Source of the DNA: CAYWIT01 sp964458415
GTDB taxonomy: Bacteria; Pseudomonadota; Alphaproteobacteria; Micavibrionales; UBA2020
Reading direction: 5' to 3'
Length of the DNA stretch: 64,000 nucleotides
Assembly (NCBI GenBank): GCA_964458415.1
Contig: CAYWIT010000011.1
Location: 1 to 64,000, forward strand
The stretch's first letter is position 1, and each line of letters opens with the position of its first letter. Positions 52,663 through 60,822 of this stretch are shown here, in pieces. Made by a program: the position numbers and the translations under genes. The notes beneath the pieces are model-generated. The model was not told where the DNA came from and ran no database searches. It worked only from the letters and a program-made list of their open reading frames with translations.

Positions 52663-53040
52663 TCAAGCTGCCTTGGAGCCTTTTGCAGGCTTGACGCTTG
52701 CAAAATTATCGCTCGCCGACTTTACGCCTGCTTCAAACATGGTGTTGTAGGCTTTACCGGCTTCAGACAGAATGTCCGCGCAGGATTTGTAGCTTTCCAT
52801 GACTCTCTTGCCGCAATCCTGTGCAAATTCAGTCTGCATGGCGGCAATTTCTTTCACGTCTTTCGTTTTAGAAACTTCGCCCGCATTGCATGTCGCGGCT
52901 TCAATCAGCGCGGAAGTCAGCTCGACTTGCTGTTGCAAGAGTTTTTCGCTGATTTTCAGGTTTGTCTCACCCATCTTTTTCCAGTTTTCAATGGTTTGCT
53001 GGGTCAGTTTGTTCATGGTATCAAGAATGTCGTGTTGCAT
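52663..53040 (-). CDS. Phasin (polyhydroxyalkanoate granule-coating protein)
   Basis: The 125-residue protein is mostly amphipathic helix, as in phasins: MNKLTQQTIENWKKMGETNLKISEKLLQQQVELTSALIEA. An Ala/Lys/Ser-rich tail ends it (VKPAKGSKAA). Phasins coat storage polyester granules and control granule number. The ATG at 53040 follows AAGGAG. A longer frame to 53112 would start inside the promoter and is rejected. It is the first gene of an operon with phaB, downstream of two CTGC-N3-GCAG operators. Confidence 0.88.
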   Translation of the reverse strand: MQHDILDTMNKLTQQTIENWKKMGETNLKISEKLLQQQVELTSALIEAATCNAGEVSKTKDVKEIAAMQTEFAQDCGKRVMESYKSCADILSEAGKAYNTMFEAGVKSASDNFASVKPAKGSKAA

Positions 53041-53072
53041 TTTTCTTCTCCTTAATTGATTTAAAGAATCAC

Positions 53073-53102
53073 ATGCTGCACAGCAGCATTGTTGCATTGC
53101 AG
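53073..53102. promoter_or_regulatory. Two PhaR-type operators at the phasin promoter
   Basis: Plus-strand CTGC-ACA-GCAG at 53076-53086 sits in a 17-base inverted repeat (ATGCTGC-ACA-GCAGCAT, 53073-53089). A second copy TTGC-ATT-GCAG at 53092-53102 starts 16 bases further on and overlaps the -10 box. The PhaR repressor of Paracoccus binds CTGC-N3/4-GCAG, so PhaR should repress the phasin-phaB operon. Confidence 0.7.
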
Positions 53103-53128
53103 CATAAGCCATTACATGAAATTGTCAA
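53101..53128 (-). promoter_or_regulatory. Promoter of the phasin-phaB operon
   Basis: On the minus strand TTGACA (53128-53123), a 16-base spacer and TATGCT (53106-53101) form a near-consensus promoter. The leader is about 55 bases and contains the first operator. The second operator overlaps the -10 box. Confidence 0.7.
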
Positions 53129-53186
53129 GAAAAACAGTTACAGTTTCGGAAAAACAGGAAGTCGTTTTACACTTAACATATTGATA

Positions 53187-54641
53187 TTAGACAATTTTCT
53201 TTATTGTCTCTTCGGGCTTTTCATCCGGTCGATCCTCGAAATCTTTTTCTGATAACTGAACCAGCCCCTGTCCTGCCAGATAAACGCGATTCCGGCCACC
53301 TTCTTTGGCTCGATAAAGCTCGTCATCGGCGCGTCGCAGAGATTCTTCCACCGTCACATCCTCTCCTTCAATCAGCACCGCCCCGATACTCACCGTGACA
53401 CTGATCGGGCCTTGTGGACTACTGACCTCAAACGGAGCAGAGGCAATGCCGCTCCGCAACCGTTCCGCAACCTGAATGGCCATATCCTTGCTGATATCCG
53501 GCAAAACAACAACGAACTCTTCGCCGCCCTGCCGCGCCACCAGATCGAAACTGCGCAACCGCTGCGAAATACGGGACGAAAAAGTCTTCAGAACCTCGTC
53601 TCCGACGGCGTGACCGTAGGTATCATTGATCCGCTTGAAATGGTCAATATCCAGCATCAGAACACAAAGCGCCTTGTTGTTTTCCTTGTTCTTGTTCAAG
53701 AGCTTCTCGAGATGCACCATCAAATAGCGCCGATTGAAAAGCCCCGTCAGACTGTCCGTCAGCGCCAGAGAAAGGCTCATCTCATAATTGGCGCGCAGAC
53801 GATCCTGATAGCGCTTGCGGCGAACCTGCGTGCGCACCCGCGCCAGAAATTCATTGCGGTCAACCGGACGCAAAATATAGTCATGCGCTCCGATTTCAAG
53901 CCCCTGCGCGATACGCTTCATATCCGTTTCTTCACCCACCATCAAAATCGGCACTGAACGCGTGCGCTCATTGGAGCGCAGATGCGAGCAGAGGCGCAAC
54001 CCGTCTTCATGCTCGAGATTCAGGCTGACAACGATGATATCAAAATCATTTTGCTGGGCGATGGCGATTGCCTGTTCGCCGCTGCGCGCAGGCATGACCG
54101 TATCTTCGTCGCGTTTCAGCGTTTCAACAAACTTTTCGCTTTCAAAGGCCCTATCCTCGATCACCAGAACGCGCGCTTTTTCCGATGGCTCGGCACTAAA
54201 ACCCACCTTGCCGCCAGCAAACCCGAATTGTGTCGCCGTATTTTCACGTGTGCGCCATTCATCAACCATCATCTTGAGACGCACCAGAGAGCGCACCCGC
54301 GCCATCAGGGCAACATCATTGACAGGTTTGCTGAGAAAGTCATCCGCACCGGATTCAAGTCCGCGCACACGGTCCGTCGCATCCGTCAGCGCCGTTACCA
54401 TCACAACTGGGATATGTGCCGTTGCCGCATTGTTTTTAAGCCGCTGACAGGTTTCAAACCCGTCCATTCCCGGCATCATAACGTCCAGCAATATAATATC
54501 CGGCCCCTGGGTCTCCGCCTTTGTAATTGCCTCGGCGCCGCTTGAAGCGGTAATGACATCAAAATACTCACCGCTCAGCTTGGCTTCCAGCAGTTTAACG
54601 TTCGGCAAAATATCATCGACGACGAGTACGCGTGCAGTCAT
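53187..54641 (-). CDS. pleD: PleD-like response regulator diguanylate cyclase
   Basis: The 484-residue protein has receiver domain 1 (1-120, phosphoacceptor Asp53 in ILLDVMMPGMDG) and a second receiver (about 155-275) whose acceptor position reads Ser (VVSLNLEHEDG), so it is an adaptor. The GGDEF domain (about 305-455) has ARQGGEEFVV and an inhibitory RxxD site (RSFD) five residues before it. PleD makes cyclic-di-GMP at the differentiating pole in Caulobacter and is controlled by the DivK pathway. divK is directly upstream on the same strand (69 bases between). Both starts follow GGGGAGCG. The C-terminus has an extra 30-residue acidic tail. Confidence 0.93.
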   Translation of the reverse strand: MTARVLVVDDILPNVKLLEAKLSGEYFDVITASSGAEAITKAETQGPDIILLDVMMPGMDGFETCQRLKNNAATAHIPVVMVTALTDATDRVRGLESGADDFLSKPVNDVALMARVRSLVRLKMMVDEWRTRENTATQFGFAGGKVGFSAEPSEKARVLVIEDRAFESEKFVETLKRDEDTVMPARSGEQAIAIAQQNDFDIIVVSLNLEHEDGLRLCSHLRSNERTRSVPILMVGEETDMKRIAQGLEIGAHDYILRPVDRNEFLARVRTQVRRKRYQDRLRANYEMSLSLALTDSLTGLFNRRYLMVHLEKLLNKNKENNKALCVLMLDIDHFKRINDTYGHAVGDEVLKTFSSRISQRLRSFDLVARQGGEEFVVVLPDISKDMAIQVAERLRSGIASAPFEVSSPQGPISVTVSIGAVLIEGEDVTVEESLRRADDELYRAKEGGRNRVYLAGQGLVQLSEKDFEDRPDEKPEETIKKIV

Positions 54642-54710
54642 GTCGCTCCCCTCAAAACCTTCTTCACTCTACTACCCTATCGGGAAAAACTAAATGAAGA
54701 ATTAATCTTT

Positions 54711-55091
54711 TTATCCGGCTGTATGAGGCCCCAGATGCTTTTCAATGACTTTCATGAAATCCAGAATGGAAATCGGCTTGGAGACATAATCCTCACAGCC
54801 CCCTTGGCGGATTTTTTCCTCATCCCCCTTCATGGCAAAGGCGGTTACCGCGATAATAGGAATTTTTTTGAGATCGCCATCGCTTTTCAGCCATTGCGCA
54901 ACTTCCAGACCGGAAACCTCCGGCAACTGGATATCCATGATAATAAGATCAGGCCTGTGTTCACGCGCCAGATCGAGTACTTTTGTCCCCTCCCGCGTCT
55001 TGACAGTGTCATAACCGTGGGCCCCCAGAAGGTCGTCGAATAGCTTCATATTAAGCTCGTTATCTTCGACAATCAGTATTTTTTTCTTCAT
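54711..55091 (-). CDS. divK: Single-domain response regulator DivK
   Basis: The 126-residue receiver-only protein has the acidic pocket VEDNELNMKLF (Asp10), acceptor Asp53 in IIMDIQLPEVSGLE, Thr and Lys in AVTAFAMKGDEE and DYVSKPI. In alphaproteobacteria DivK links polar kinases to CtrA control. It pairs with pleD as in Caulobacter. The ribosome-binding site is GGGGAGCGGC. Confidence 0.93.
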   Translation of the reverse strand: MKKKILIVEDNELNMKLFDDLLGAHGYDTVKTREGTKVLDLAREHRPDLIIMDIQLPEVSGLEVAQWLKSDGDLKKIPIIAVTAFAMKGDEEKIRQGGCEDYVSKPISILDFMKVIEKHLGPHTAG

Positions 55092-55149
55092 GCCGCTCCC
55101 CTGCGCTGTGCTTCATCTTTGCTTATACTTAAGAAAGATTAACAAAGTG

Positions 55150-56031
55150 TTAATCTTTCTCCTTTACGCAGGGTTGTTCAGGTAAAGATTCCAGCGACGT
55201 CAGCGTCTGCTCGACTTTGAAACTTTTGTAATCCACCAGAGCATGACTGATCACACCATTGTCATGCAGCAACATATCCATTTCATAAGAAGGAACCATT
55301 TGCTCTCTCTCCGCCAGAGGGAAAACAGCCATACGAATATGCCATGCCCGCGGAGAGAGCAGGCTGACGTCAATTTCCTTATGACGCGCTGCAATTTTTG
55401 CGATTTCCTCCACACCTGCCGGTTTGCCGATGAATACATTGACGTCCACAGGGCCATCTGAATCCGTCCCGTCAAACATCACGGCATGAAAAAACTTTTC
55501 TCCTGCTCCTGCATGCCTGATAATTTCAGCCGTATGCATTGTCGGCAATAAATACCCCTCCGGCAAATCAAAATGCATATCCTCGGGACGGGAATATTCC
55601 GCGCGCGTCACGCCGCCTTTTTGCCGAAGGGCATCACCGCGCAACTGCTCGATCAGTTCACCGTTTTCCCGTCGCTCGGAATTAAATGAAAAACGGCTTT
55701 GATCCTTAGCCTCCCAAGCAACATAATGGCTGGTATTCAGAACAGAGTTCCGATCCGGATAAAAATACTCTGTAGTAAAACGGTGATCCGTCGTCCAAGC
55801 CTCGCAAACGTCCTGTTGCTCGTAATACATTTTTCCTTCCAGCCCCACAACCCCAGAGCCGGATTCCATCGAAACCATTTTAAACCCGTATAAAGCCTTG
55901 TGCGAGGCCATGGAGGGAACATTCGGCTGTCGAATATCCCCCGCCGATATCCCTTGTTGGCTGCCAAAGGCCAAAATCGCCCCTGCCACGATCACAAGCC
56001 CACCCAAAATCAACCCAAAACGCTTGAACAT
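55150..56031 (-). CDS. EipB-like periplasmic protein (DUF1849)
   Basis: The 293-residue protein has a single N-terminal hydrophobic segment (LILGGLVIVAGAILAFGS) serving as signal or anchor, then the DUF1849 fold. Recognised segments are ASHKALYGFKMVSMESGSGVVGLEGKMYYE, DVCEAWTTDHRFTTE, LPEGYLLPTMHTAEII and PSYEMDMLLHDNGVI. EipB supports envelope integrity in Brucella. Two Cys remain (DVCEAW and QPCVKE), matching the family's disulfide. The ATG at 56031 follows GGAAAG. An in-frame upstream start adds 27 residues and is not supported. It has no close operon partner. Confidence 0.82.
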   Translation of the reverse strand: MFKRFGLILGGLVIVAGAILAFGSQQGISAGDIRQPNVPSMASHKALYGFKMVSMESGSGVVGLEGKMYYEQQDVCEAWTTDHRFTTEYFYPDRNSVLNTSHYVAWEAKDQSRFSFNSERRENGELIEQLRGDALRQKGGVTRAEYSRPEDMHFDLPEGYLLPTMHTAEIIRHAGAGEKFFHAVMFDGTDSDGPVDVNVFIGKPAGVEEIAKIAARHKEIDVSLLSPRAWHIRMAVFPLAEREQMVPSYEMDMLLHDNGVISHALVDYKSFKVEQTLTSLESLPEQPCVKEKD

Positions 56032-56196
56032 ATTACACTTTCCAGCTTTATTTACGCTTTTCACTCTAGGGGCACGGCCACAGAAAAACAACCAATAGAA
56101 AAGCTTCGCCAAAGCTCATTTTTTCTGTTATGGATATATTGACGGTTTGGCACGGTTTTCGCATAACATAACTCTGCCGGAAAGGAGTTCCTGAGC

Positions 56197-56895
56197 ATGC
56201 CACAACACGACCATCTGACCGATAAGCCCCTCAGGGAAATGCCGGCGCCTAAACCTGCGGATTTTTCCTCACGTAAAACCGCGTTTGACAGCTGGTGGCG
56301 GACACAGAGCGCAACCATGGCACTGCTGCGTCACGCCTATCAAAAGATTGAAGAGGCAGAGCGCCGCCTTGAGGCGCAGGAACACCGTATCCAACAACTG
56401 GAAGAGCTCGCTGAAACCGATCCGCTGACTGGATTGATGAACCGCCGGGGATTTGAAAAATTCGTTGAGCTGGAGATGTCGCGCATCCGCCGCCTCCATT
56501 CTCCCGGCGCCCTGCTGGTACTGGTTGACCTCGACCGCTTCAAGCAAATCAATGATATTAACGGCCATCAGGCGGGGGATGAATGCCTGAAGCTCGTCGC
56601 TGACCATCTGCTAAAATCCATCCGCTTTGCCGATGGCGCCGCACGCTTTGGCGGCGATGAATTCGCTATCCTGTTAACCCAGACAGCCCCCGAAAAAGCC
56701 ATGGCCCGCGCACAAAAAATCCGTCAGGTGCTCAACGATATGCGCCTGAACTGGCAGGGAGAAAAACTGCATTTCGGCGCCAGCATCGGAATCGCTCCGG
56801 CCACGCCGGAAAGCGATTTCCCAGCCCTTTATAAACAGGCGGATACCGGGCTCTATGCCGACAAGCAAGACCGCCGCCAGCGCGGGTTGAGATAG
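56197..56895 (+). CDS. Diguanylate cyclase (GGDEF domain)
   Basis: The 232-residue protein has a short disordered start, a coiled coil (about 44-72, AYQKIEEAERRLEAQEHRIQ) and a GGDEF domain (73-225) with AARFGGDEFAIL and an RxxD inhibitory site (RFAD) five residues upstream. The LVDLDRFKQINDINGHQAGD motif is complete. It should make cyclic-di-GMP as a dimer. It has no membrane or sensor domain, so control probably works through the coiled coil. SD AAAGGAG. It lies alone between divergent and convergent neighbours. Confidence 0.9.
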   Translation: MPQHDHLTDKPLREMPAPKPADFSSRKTAFDSWWRTQSATMALLRHAYQKIEEAERRLEAQEHRIQQLEELAETDPLTGLMNRRGFEKFVELEMSRIRRLHSPGALLVLVDLDRFKQINDINGHQAGDECLKLVADHLLKSIRFADGAARFGGDEFAILLTQTAPEKAMARAQKIRQVLNDMRLNWQGEKLHFGASIGIAPATPESDFPALYKQADTGLYADKQDRRQRGLR

Positions 56896-56949
56896 ACGGG
56901 GTCAATTAAAGAGAAATCCATTTTTTCTCAGCCCTGTGAGCAAAACGCT

Positions 56950-57684
56950 CTATCGCGGTATAACTACATTAACAAAATAAAGTCCACCAGCATAATGATC
57001 GAATGGAGCACAGAACATCATCTTGCCGGCAAATCGCGCATCCTGATCCCCGAGAACTTTTGTCGAAGTGAAGTCGTTATTCGCCATACAGCCGTTAAAA
57101 TTGTCCGGGCGCGATGTGGCGACGTCTTCAATTGCCGGACTCGTTGCAGTAAAGTTTGTATTGATCCCAAGCTGCTTATTAATTCTGTTACAGATATCCG
57201 GCTGCAGAAAAAATGTGACACTCAAAAGCTCTGGCGCAGATGACCCGACGCCAAAAATGCTCCCTTGCTTGACCTGCGTTGTGCCGGGCGCTGGCAACCC
57301 AGGGACATAGGACGCAGGCTCAAATCCAGACGCAGTAAAAACCTGCGCCTCAACACCGCCACCCAACGGATCAAAAATACGGCAATCCGTTGTCGTGCAA
57401 GTATGATTCTGGTTCCAGCAATTATAACTGCCATTTCCAAAGACCCAGGAGGGGCTCCTATAATCAAGCATCAGGGGGTCCACCCCCTGCAAGAGTATCA
57501 TTCTGTTGACCGCTGCCTGCACAAGGCCCGCCCACTGTACAATCTTTGACGCTTCAAGATCGACCTGCTCTTTTGAAATATCTCCCCCGCCGCGTCCTGA
57601 TTGCGTTATTGCATAGGAAAGCGCCCCAAACAGGGCCACGGCGATCAGGATTAGAAACAGGGCGGAACCTCGCTGCGATCGCAT
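56950..57684 (-). CDS. Pilin-like (type IV prepilin-type N-terminus) secreted protein
   Basis: The 244-residue protein begins MRSQRGSALFLILIAVALFGALSYA, a short basic leader ending in Gly, then a single hydrophobic helix, as in type IV pilin-like or Tad-type proteins. It lacks the usual Phe/Glu pair at the cleavage site, so processing is not certain. The rest is an extracytoplasmic domain with seven Cys (YNCWNQNHTCTTTDCRIF, DICNRINK, NGCMANN, MFCAPFD), suggesting several disulfides. SD AAGGAAG. It lies 34 bases after aspS on the same strand and may be read from that promoter. Confidence 0.7.
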   Translation of the reverse strand: MRSQRGSALFLILIAVALFGALSYAITQSGRGGGDISKEQVDLEASKIVQWAGLVQAAVNRMILLQGVDPLMLDYRSPSWVFGNGSYNCWNQNHTCTTTDCRIFDPLGGGVEAQVFTASGFEPASYVPGLPAPGTTQVKQGSIFGVGSSAPELLSVTFFLQPDICNRINKQLGINTNFTATSPAIEDVATSRPDNFNGCMANNDFTSTKVLGDQDARFAGKMMFCAPFDHYAGGLYFVNVVIPR

Positions 57685-57718
57685 AAACAGAACTTCCTTT
57701 AAAATTCAAAAAAGCAAG

Positions 57719-59536
57719 CTATCCCGCTGCCTTGACCTTCTCCTTTGGCAGATCTGTTTTGATATGCACATCACGTAGCTGGTGAAGATCAACCGTTGCC
57801 GGAGCCCCCATCAGCAGATCCTCTGCCTGTTGGTTCATCGGGAAGGCAATAACTTCGCGCACGTTCGGCTCATCAGCAAGGAACATCACCATCCTGTCGA
57901 TGCCGAAAGCACAGCCGCCATGCGGCGGCGCCCCGAATTTAAAAGCATTGTACATCCCGCCGAATTTCTCCTGAACAGAGCCCTTCGGATAGCCTGCAAT
58001 TTCAAACGCACGCTCCATCACTTCGGGAATATGGTTCCGGATACCGCCCGAGGCCAGTTCGACACCGTTGCAAACGCTGTCATACTGGATCGCCTTGATC
58101 TTAAGCGGGTCATCATGGTTCAGCGCATGCAGTCCGCCTGCTGGCATCGAGAACGGATTATGCGAGAAATCGATCTTGCCCGTCTTGTCGTTGATTTCGT
58201 ACATCGGGAAATCGACGATCCAGCAAAAACGGAAAGCGTTTTTCTCGATAATATCCATGTCCTCGCCGATTTTCGTCCGTGCCTTGCCCGCCATGGCCGC
58301 AGCCTTGGCCGTTTCGTCGCAGACAAAGAAGACCGCGTCACCGCTCGCGGCGCCCGTCAGTTTTTTTAGCTCTTCCTGTGCGGCAGGCGGGATGAACTTC
58401 GCAATTGGCCCTTTTCCTTCCGCGCCCTCGAACACGACATAGCCCAAGCCCACAGCCCCTTCGCCCTTTGCCCAGTCATTGAGCTTGTCAAAGAAGCTGC
58501 GCGGTCTGTCAGAGACCTTCGGCGCACGGATAGCACGCACCACGCCGCCCTTTTCAACTGTCGCTTTGAAAGCGCGGAATTCGACATCGCTCCGTGCAAA
58601 AACGCTGGTGACATCAACGATTTCAAGCGGGTTGCGCAGATCCGGCTTGTCGCTGCCGTATTTTAGCATGGATTCGTCAAACCCGATGCGGCGGAATGGC
58701 GGTCTATCCACTGCGAATTTTTGGCCGGTAAAGCTAGAAAACTCCTCGAATACACCGTAAATAACCGGCTCCATCGTCGCAAAGACATCGTCCTGCGTGA
58801 CAAAGGACATCTCGACGTCAAGCTGGTAAAACTCGCCCGCGGTGCGATCGGCCCGCGCGTCCTCGTCGCGGAAACAGGGCGCAATCTGGAAGTAACGGTC
58901 AAAACCCGACATCATCAGCAATTGCTTGAACTGCTGCGGGGCTTGCGGCAGGGCATAGAACTTCCCCGGATGCAGGCGCGACGGCACCAGAAAGTCGCGT
59001 GCGCCCTCCGGTGAAGAGGCGGTCAGGATCGGGGTCTGGAATTCGCGGAATCCCTGCTCGACCATGCGGCGGCGAATGGAAGTCACCACGTCGCTCCGCA
59101 ACACGATATTCCGGTGCAGCACATCGCGGCGCAAATCCAGAAAGCGGTATTTCAGACGCACATCCTCGCCATAAGGCTCATCGGAATTCACCTGCAACGG
59201 CAGCATATCTGTCACAGGCGCGGAGAGCAGATCAAAATGCTTGATCCGGACCTCGATTTCACCTGTTGGCAGATTTTTATTCGTTGTTTCCGGCGTACGC
59301 AGGACAACCTCGCCCGTCACGCAAATAACGTTTTCCAGCCGTAAACTTTCGATGCTTTTAAACAAGGGGTTGTCCGTATTGATGACGCATTGCGTCAGGC
59401 CGTAATGATCACGCAGATCAATAAACAGCAATCCACCATGGTCGCGTTTGCGGTGAATCCACCCGGAAATCTTGATCGTCTGCCCCTTGTCCGCCGCGCG
59501 AAGCTGGTTGCAGGTATGTGTGCGGTATGTATGCAT
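57719..59536 (-). CDS. aspS: Aspartate-tRNA ligase (probably non-discriminating)
   Basis: AspRS charges tRNA with aspartate. The 605-residue bacterial form has an OB-fold anticodon-binding domain (1-105, SGWIHRKRDHGGLLFIDLRD), class II motif 2 FRDEDARADRTAGEFYQLDVEMSF (about 220) and motif 3 GCAFGIDRMVMFLADEPNVREVIAFP near the C-terminus. The GAD insert lies in between (about 300-420). Whether it also charges tRNA-Asn, as in many alphaproteobacteria, cannot be told here. SD GAGGGT. Divergent from rnd. Confidence 0.96.
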   Translation of the reverse strand: MHTYRTHTCNQLRAADKGQTIKISGWIHRKRDHGGLLFIDLRDHYGLTQCVINTDNPLFKSIESLRLENVICVTGEVVLRTPETTNKNLPTGEIEVRIKHFDLLSAPVTDMLPLQVNSDEPYGEDVRLKYRFLDLRRDVLHRNIVLRSDVVTSIRRRMVEQGFREFQTPILTASSPEGARDFLVPSRLHPGKFYALPQAPQQFKQLLMMSGFDRYFQIAPCFRDEDARADRTAGEFYQLDVEMSFVTQDDVFATMEPVIYGVFEEFSSFTGQKFAVDRPPFRRIGFDESMLKYGSDKPDLRNPLEIVDVTSVFARSDVEFRAFKATVEKGGVVRAIRAPKVSDRPRSFFDKLNDWAKGEGAVGLGYVVFEGAEGKGPIAKFIPPAAQEELKKLTGAASGDAVFFVCDETAKAAAMAGKARTKIGEDMDIIEKNAFRFCWIVDFPMYEINDKTGKIDFSHNPFSMPAGGLHALNHDDPLKIKAIQYDSVCNGVELASGGIRNHIPEVMERAFEIAGYPKGSVQEKFGGMYNAFKFGAPPHGGCAFGIDRMVMFLADEPNVREVIAFPMNQQAEDLLMGAPATVDLHQLRDVHIKTDLPKEKVKAAG

Positions 59537-59622
59537 GTTTTTTTACCCTCAATGCTCAAAATTCTGTATTTTCATAGCAGAAAAGTGTGGAAAAACAAAG
59601 CCCTTTGGTGTATTTGAGGAAT

Positions 59623-60780
59623 ATGTCCTTGATTACAACCACAAAAGACCTGAAATCCCTTGTCACCCGCCTGAAAAAAGCGGAATTTGTGACCGTTGAC
59701 ACAGAATTCATCCGCGAGAGGACGTATTGGGCACGTCTGTGCCTGATACAGGTTTCCGGCAAGGATAATGAAGCTTTCGCCATTGATCCGCTGGCCGAGG
59801 GAATGGATCTTTCCCCCTTCTACGATCTGATGCAGGACAAAAACGTCATGAAAGTCTTTCATGCCTGCCGTCAGGATCTTGAGATTTTTTACAAGGAAAC
59901 GGGCAAGCTTCCCACGCCCATTTTTGACACACAGGTCGCTGCGATGGTTTGCGGCTTTGGCGATCAGGTCAGCTACGAAAATATTGTCAATGCCCTCACC
60001 GGCAAAAAACTGGATAAATCGGCGCGCTTCACGGATTGGGCGCTGCGCCCGCTTTCGGTCAAACAGATCAAATATGCGCTGGCCGATGTTATTCACCTGC
60101 GCAAGGTCTACGAGAAACTGTCCGATCACCTCGACACGCTCAAGCGCAAAACATGGATCAGGGATGAAATGAAAAGCCTGACCGACCGTGAAAATTATAC
60201 TTGGCGCCCCGAAGAAGCCTGGGAAAGGATCAGGGTCCCCAACAACAAACCACGTACACTCGGCATTCTTCAGGAAGTTGCCGCATGGCGTGAACGCATG
60301 GCGCAGGAACTTGACGTGCCGCGTGGCCGTATCCTCAAGGATGAAGCGCTGGCCGAAATCGCCGCCCACCCGCCGACATCTAAAGAAACCATGTCGCGCC
60401 TGCGCGGCTTGCATCAGGGCTTTGCCGAAAGCGAACGCGGGAAATCCCTGCTTGAAGCCGTCAAGATTGGCTTGAGCCTTGATGAAAAAGACTGCCCCAG
60501 ACGCGAACCAAGAACGCATTTCCCCCCCGGCCTTGGCCCGACCATCGATCTTTTACGCGTTCTTCTGAAATTAAAATGCGAAGAAGGAAAAGTAGCGCAA
60601 AAGCTTCTCTGTAGCGCCTCTGATCTTGAACTGATTGCAGCCTACGGAGAAAAAGCGGATGTTCCAGCCCTTTCCGGATGGCGTCACAAGCTCTTTGGCA
60701 AGGAGGCTTTGGAACTCCGCGATGGTCGCCTTGCGATCTGTGTTGAAAATGGGCACCTGAAAATGGTCAAGGCCGATTAA
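59623..60780 (+). CDS. rnd: Ribonuclease D
   Basis: RNase D is a 3'-5' exonuclease that trims tRNA and other stable RNA ends. The 385-residue protein has the DEDD exonuclease core: VDTEFIRERTY (Asp, Glu), VFHACRQDLEIF (Asp) and YALADVIHLRKVY (Tyr and Asp). The first HRDC helical domain follows (about 210-280, ERMAQELDVPRGRILKDEALAEIA) and a C-terminal part. The ATG at 59623 follows GAGGA. A GTG at 59587 is less likely. Its stop codon is inside a 13-bp inverted repeat. Confidence 0.93.
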   Translation: MSLITTTKDLKSLVTRLKKAEFVTVDTEFIRERTYWARLCLIQVSGKDNEAFAIDPLAEGMDLSPFYDLMQDKNVMKVFHACRQDLEIFYKETGKLPTPIFDTQVAAMVCGFGDQVSYENIVNALTGKKLDKSARFTDWALRPLSVKQIKYALADVIHLRKVYEKLSDHLDTLKRKTWIRDEMKSLTDRENYTWRPEEAWERIRVPNNKPRTLGILQEVAAWRERMAQELDVPRGRILKDEALAEIAAHPPTSKETMSRLRGLHQGFAESERGKSLLEAVKIGLSLDEKDCPRREPRTHFPPGLGPTIDLLRVLLKLKCEEGKVAQKLLCSASDLELIAAYGEKADVPALSGWRHKLFGKEALELRDGRLAICVENGHLKMVKAD

Positions 60781-60805
60781 TATATTATTTTCATAATATA
60801 TTAAT
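60776..60805. repeat. 13-bp A/T-only inverted repeat over the rnd stop codon
   Basis: ATTAATATATTAT (60776-60788) pairs perfectly with ATAATATATTAAT (60793-60805) around the loop TTTC. The rnd stop (60778-60780) lies in the left arm. The next gene starts 17 bases beyond. It may act as an intrinsic hairpin or an RNase barrier, but there is no GC in the stem. Confidence 0.5.
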
Positions 60806-60822
60806 GATTTTAAGGTATATTC

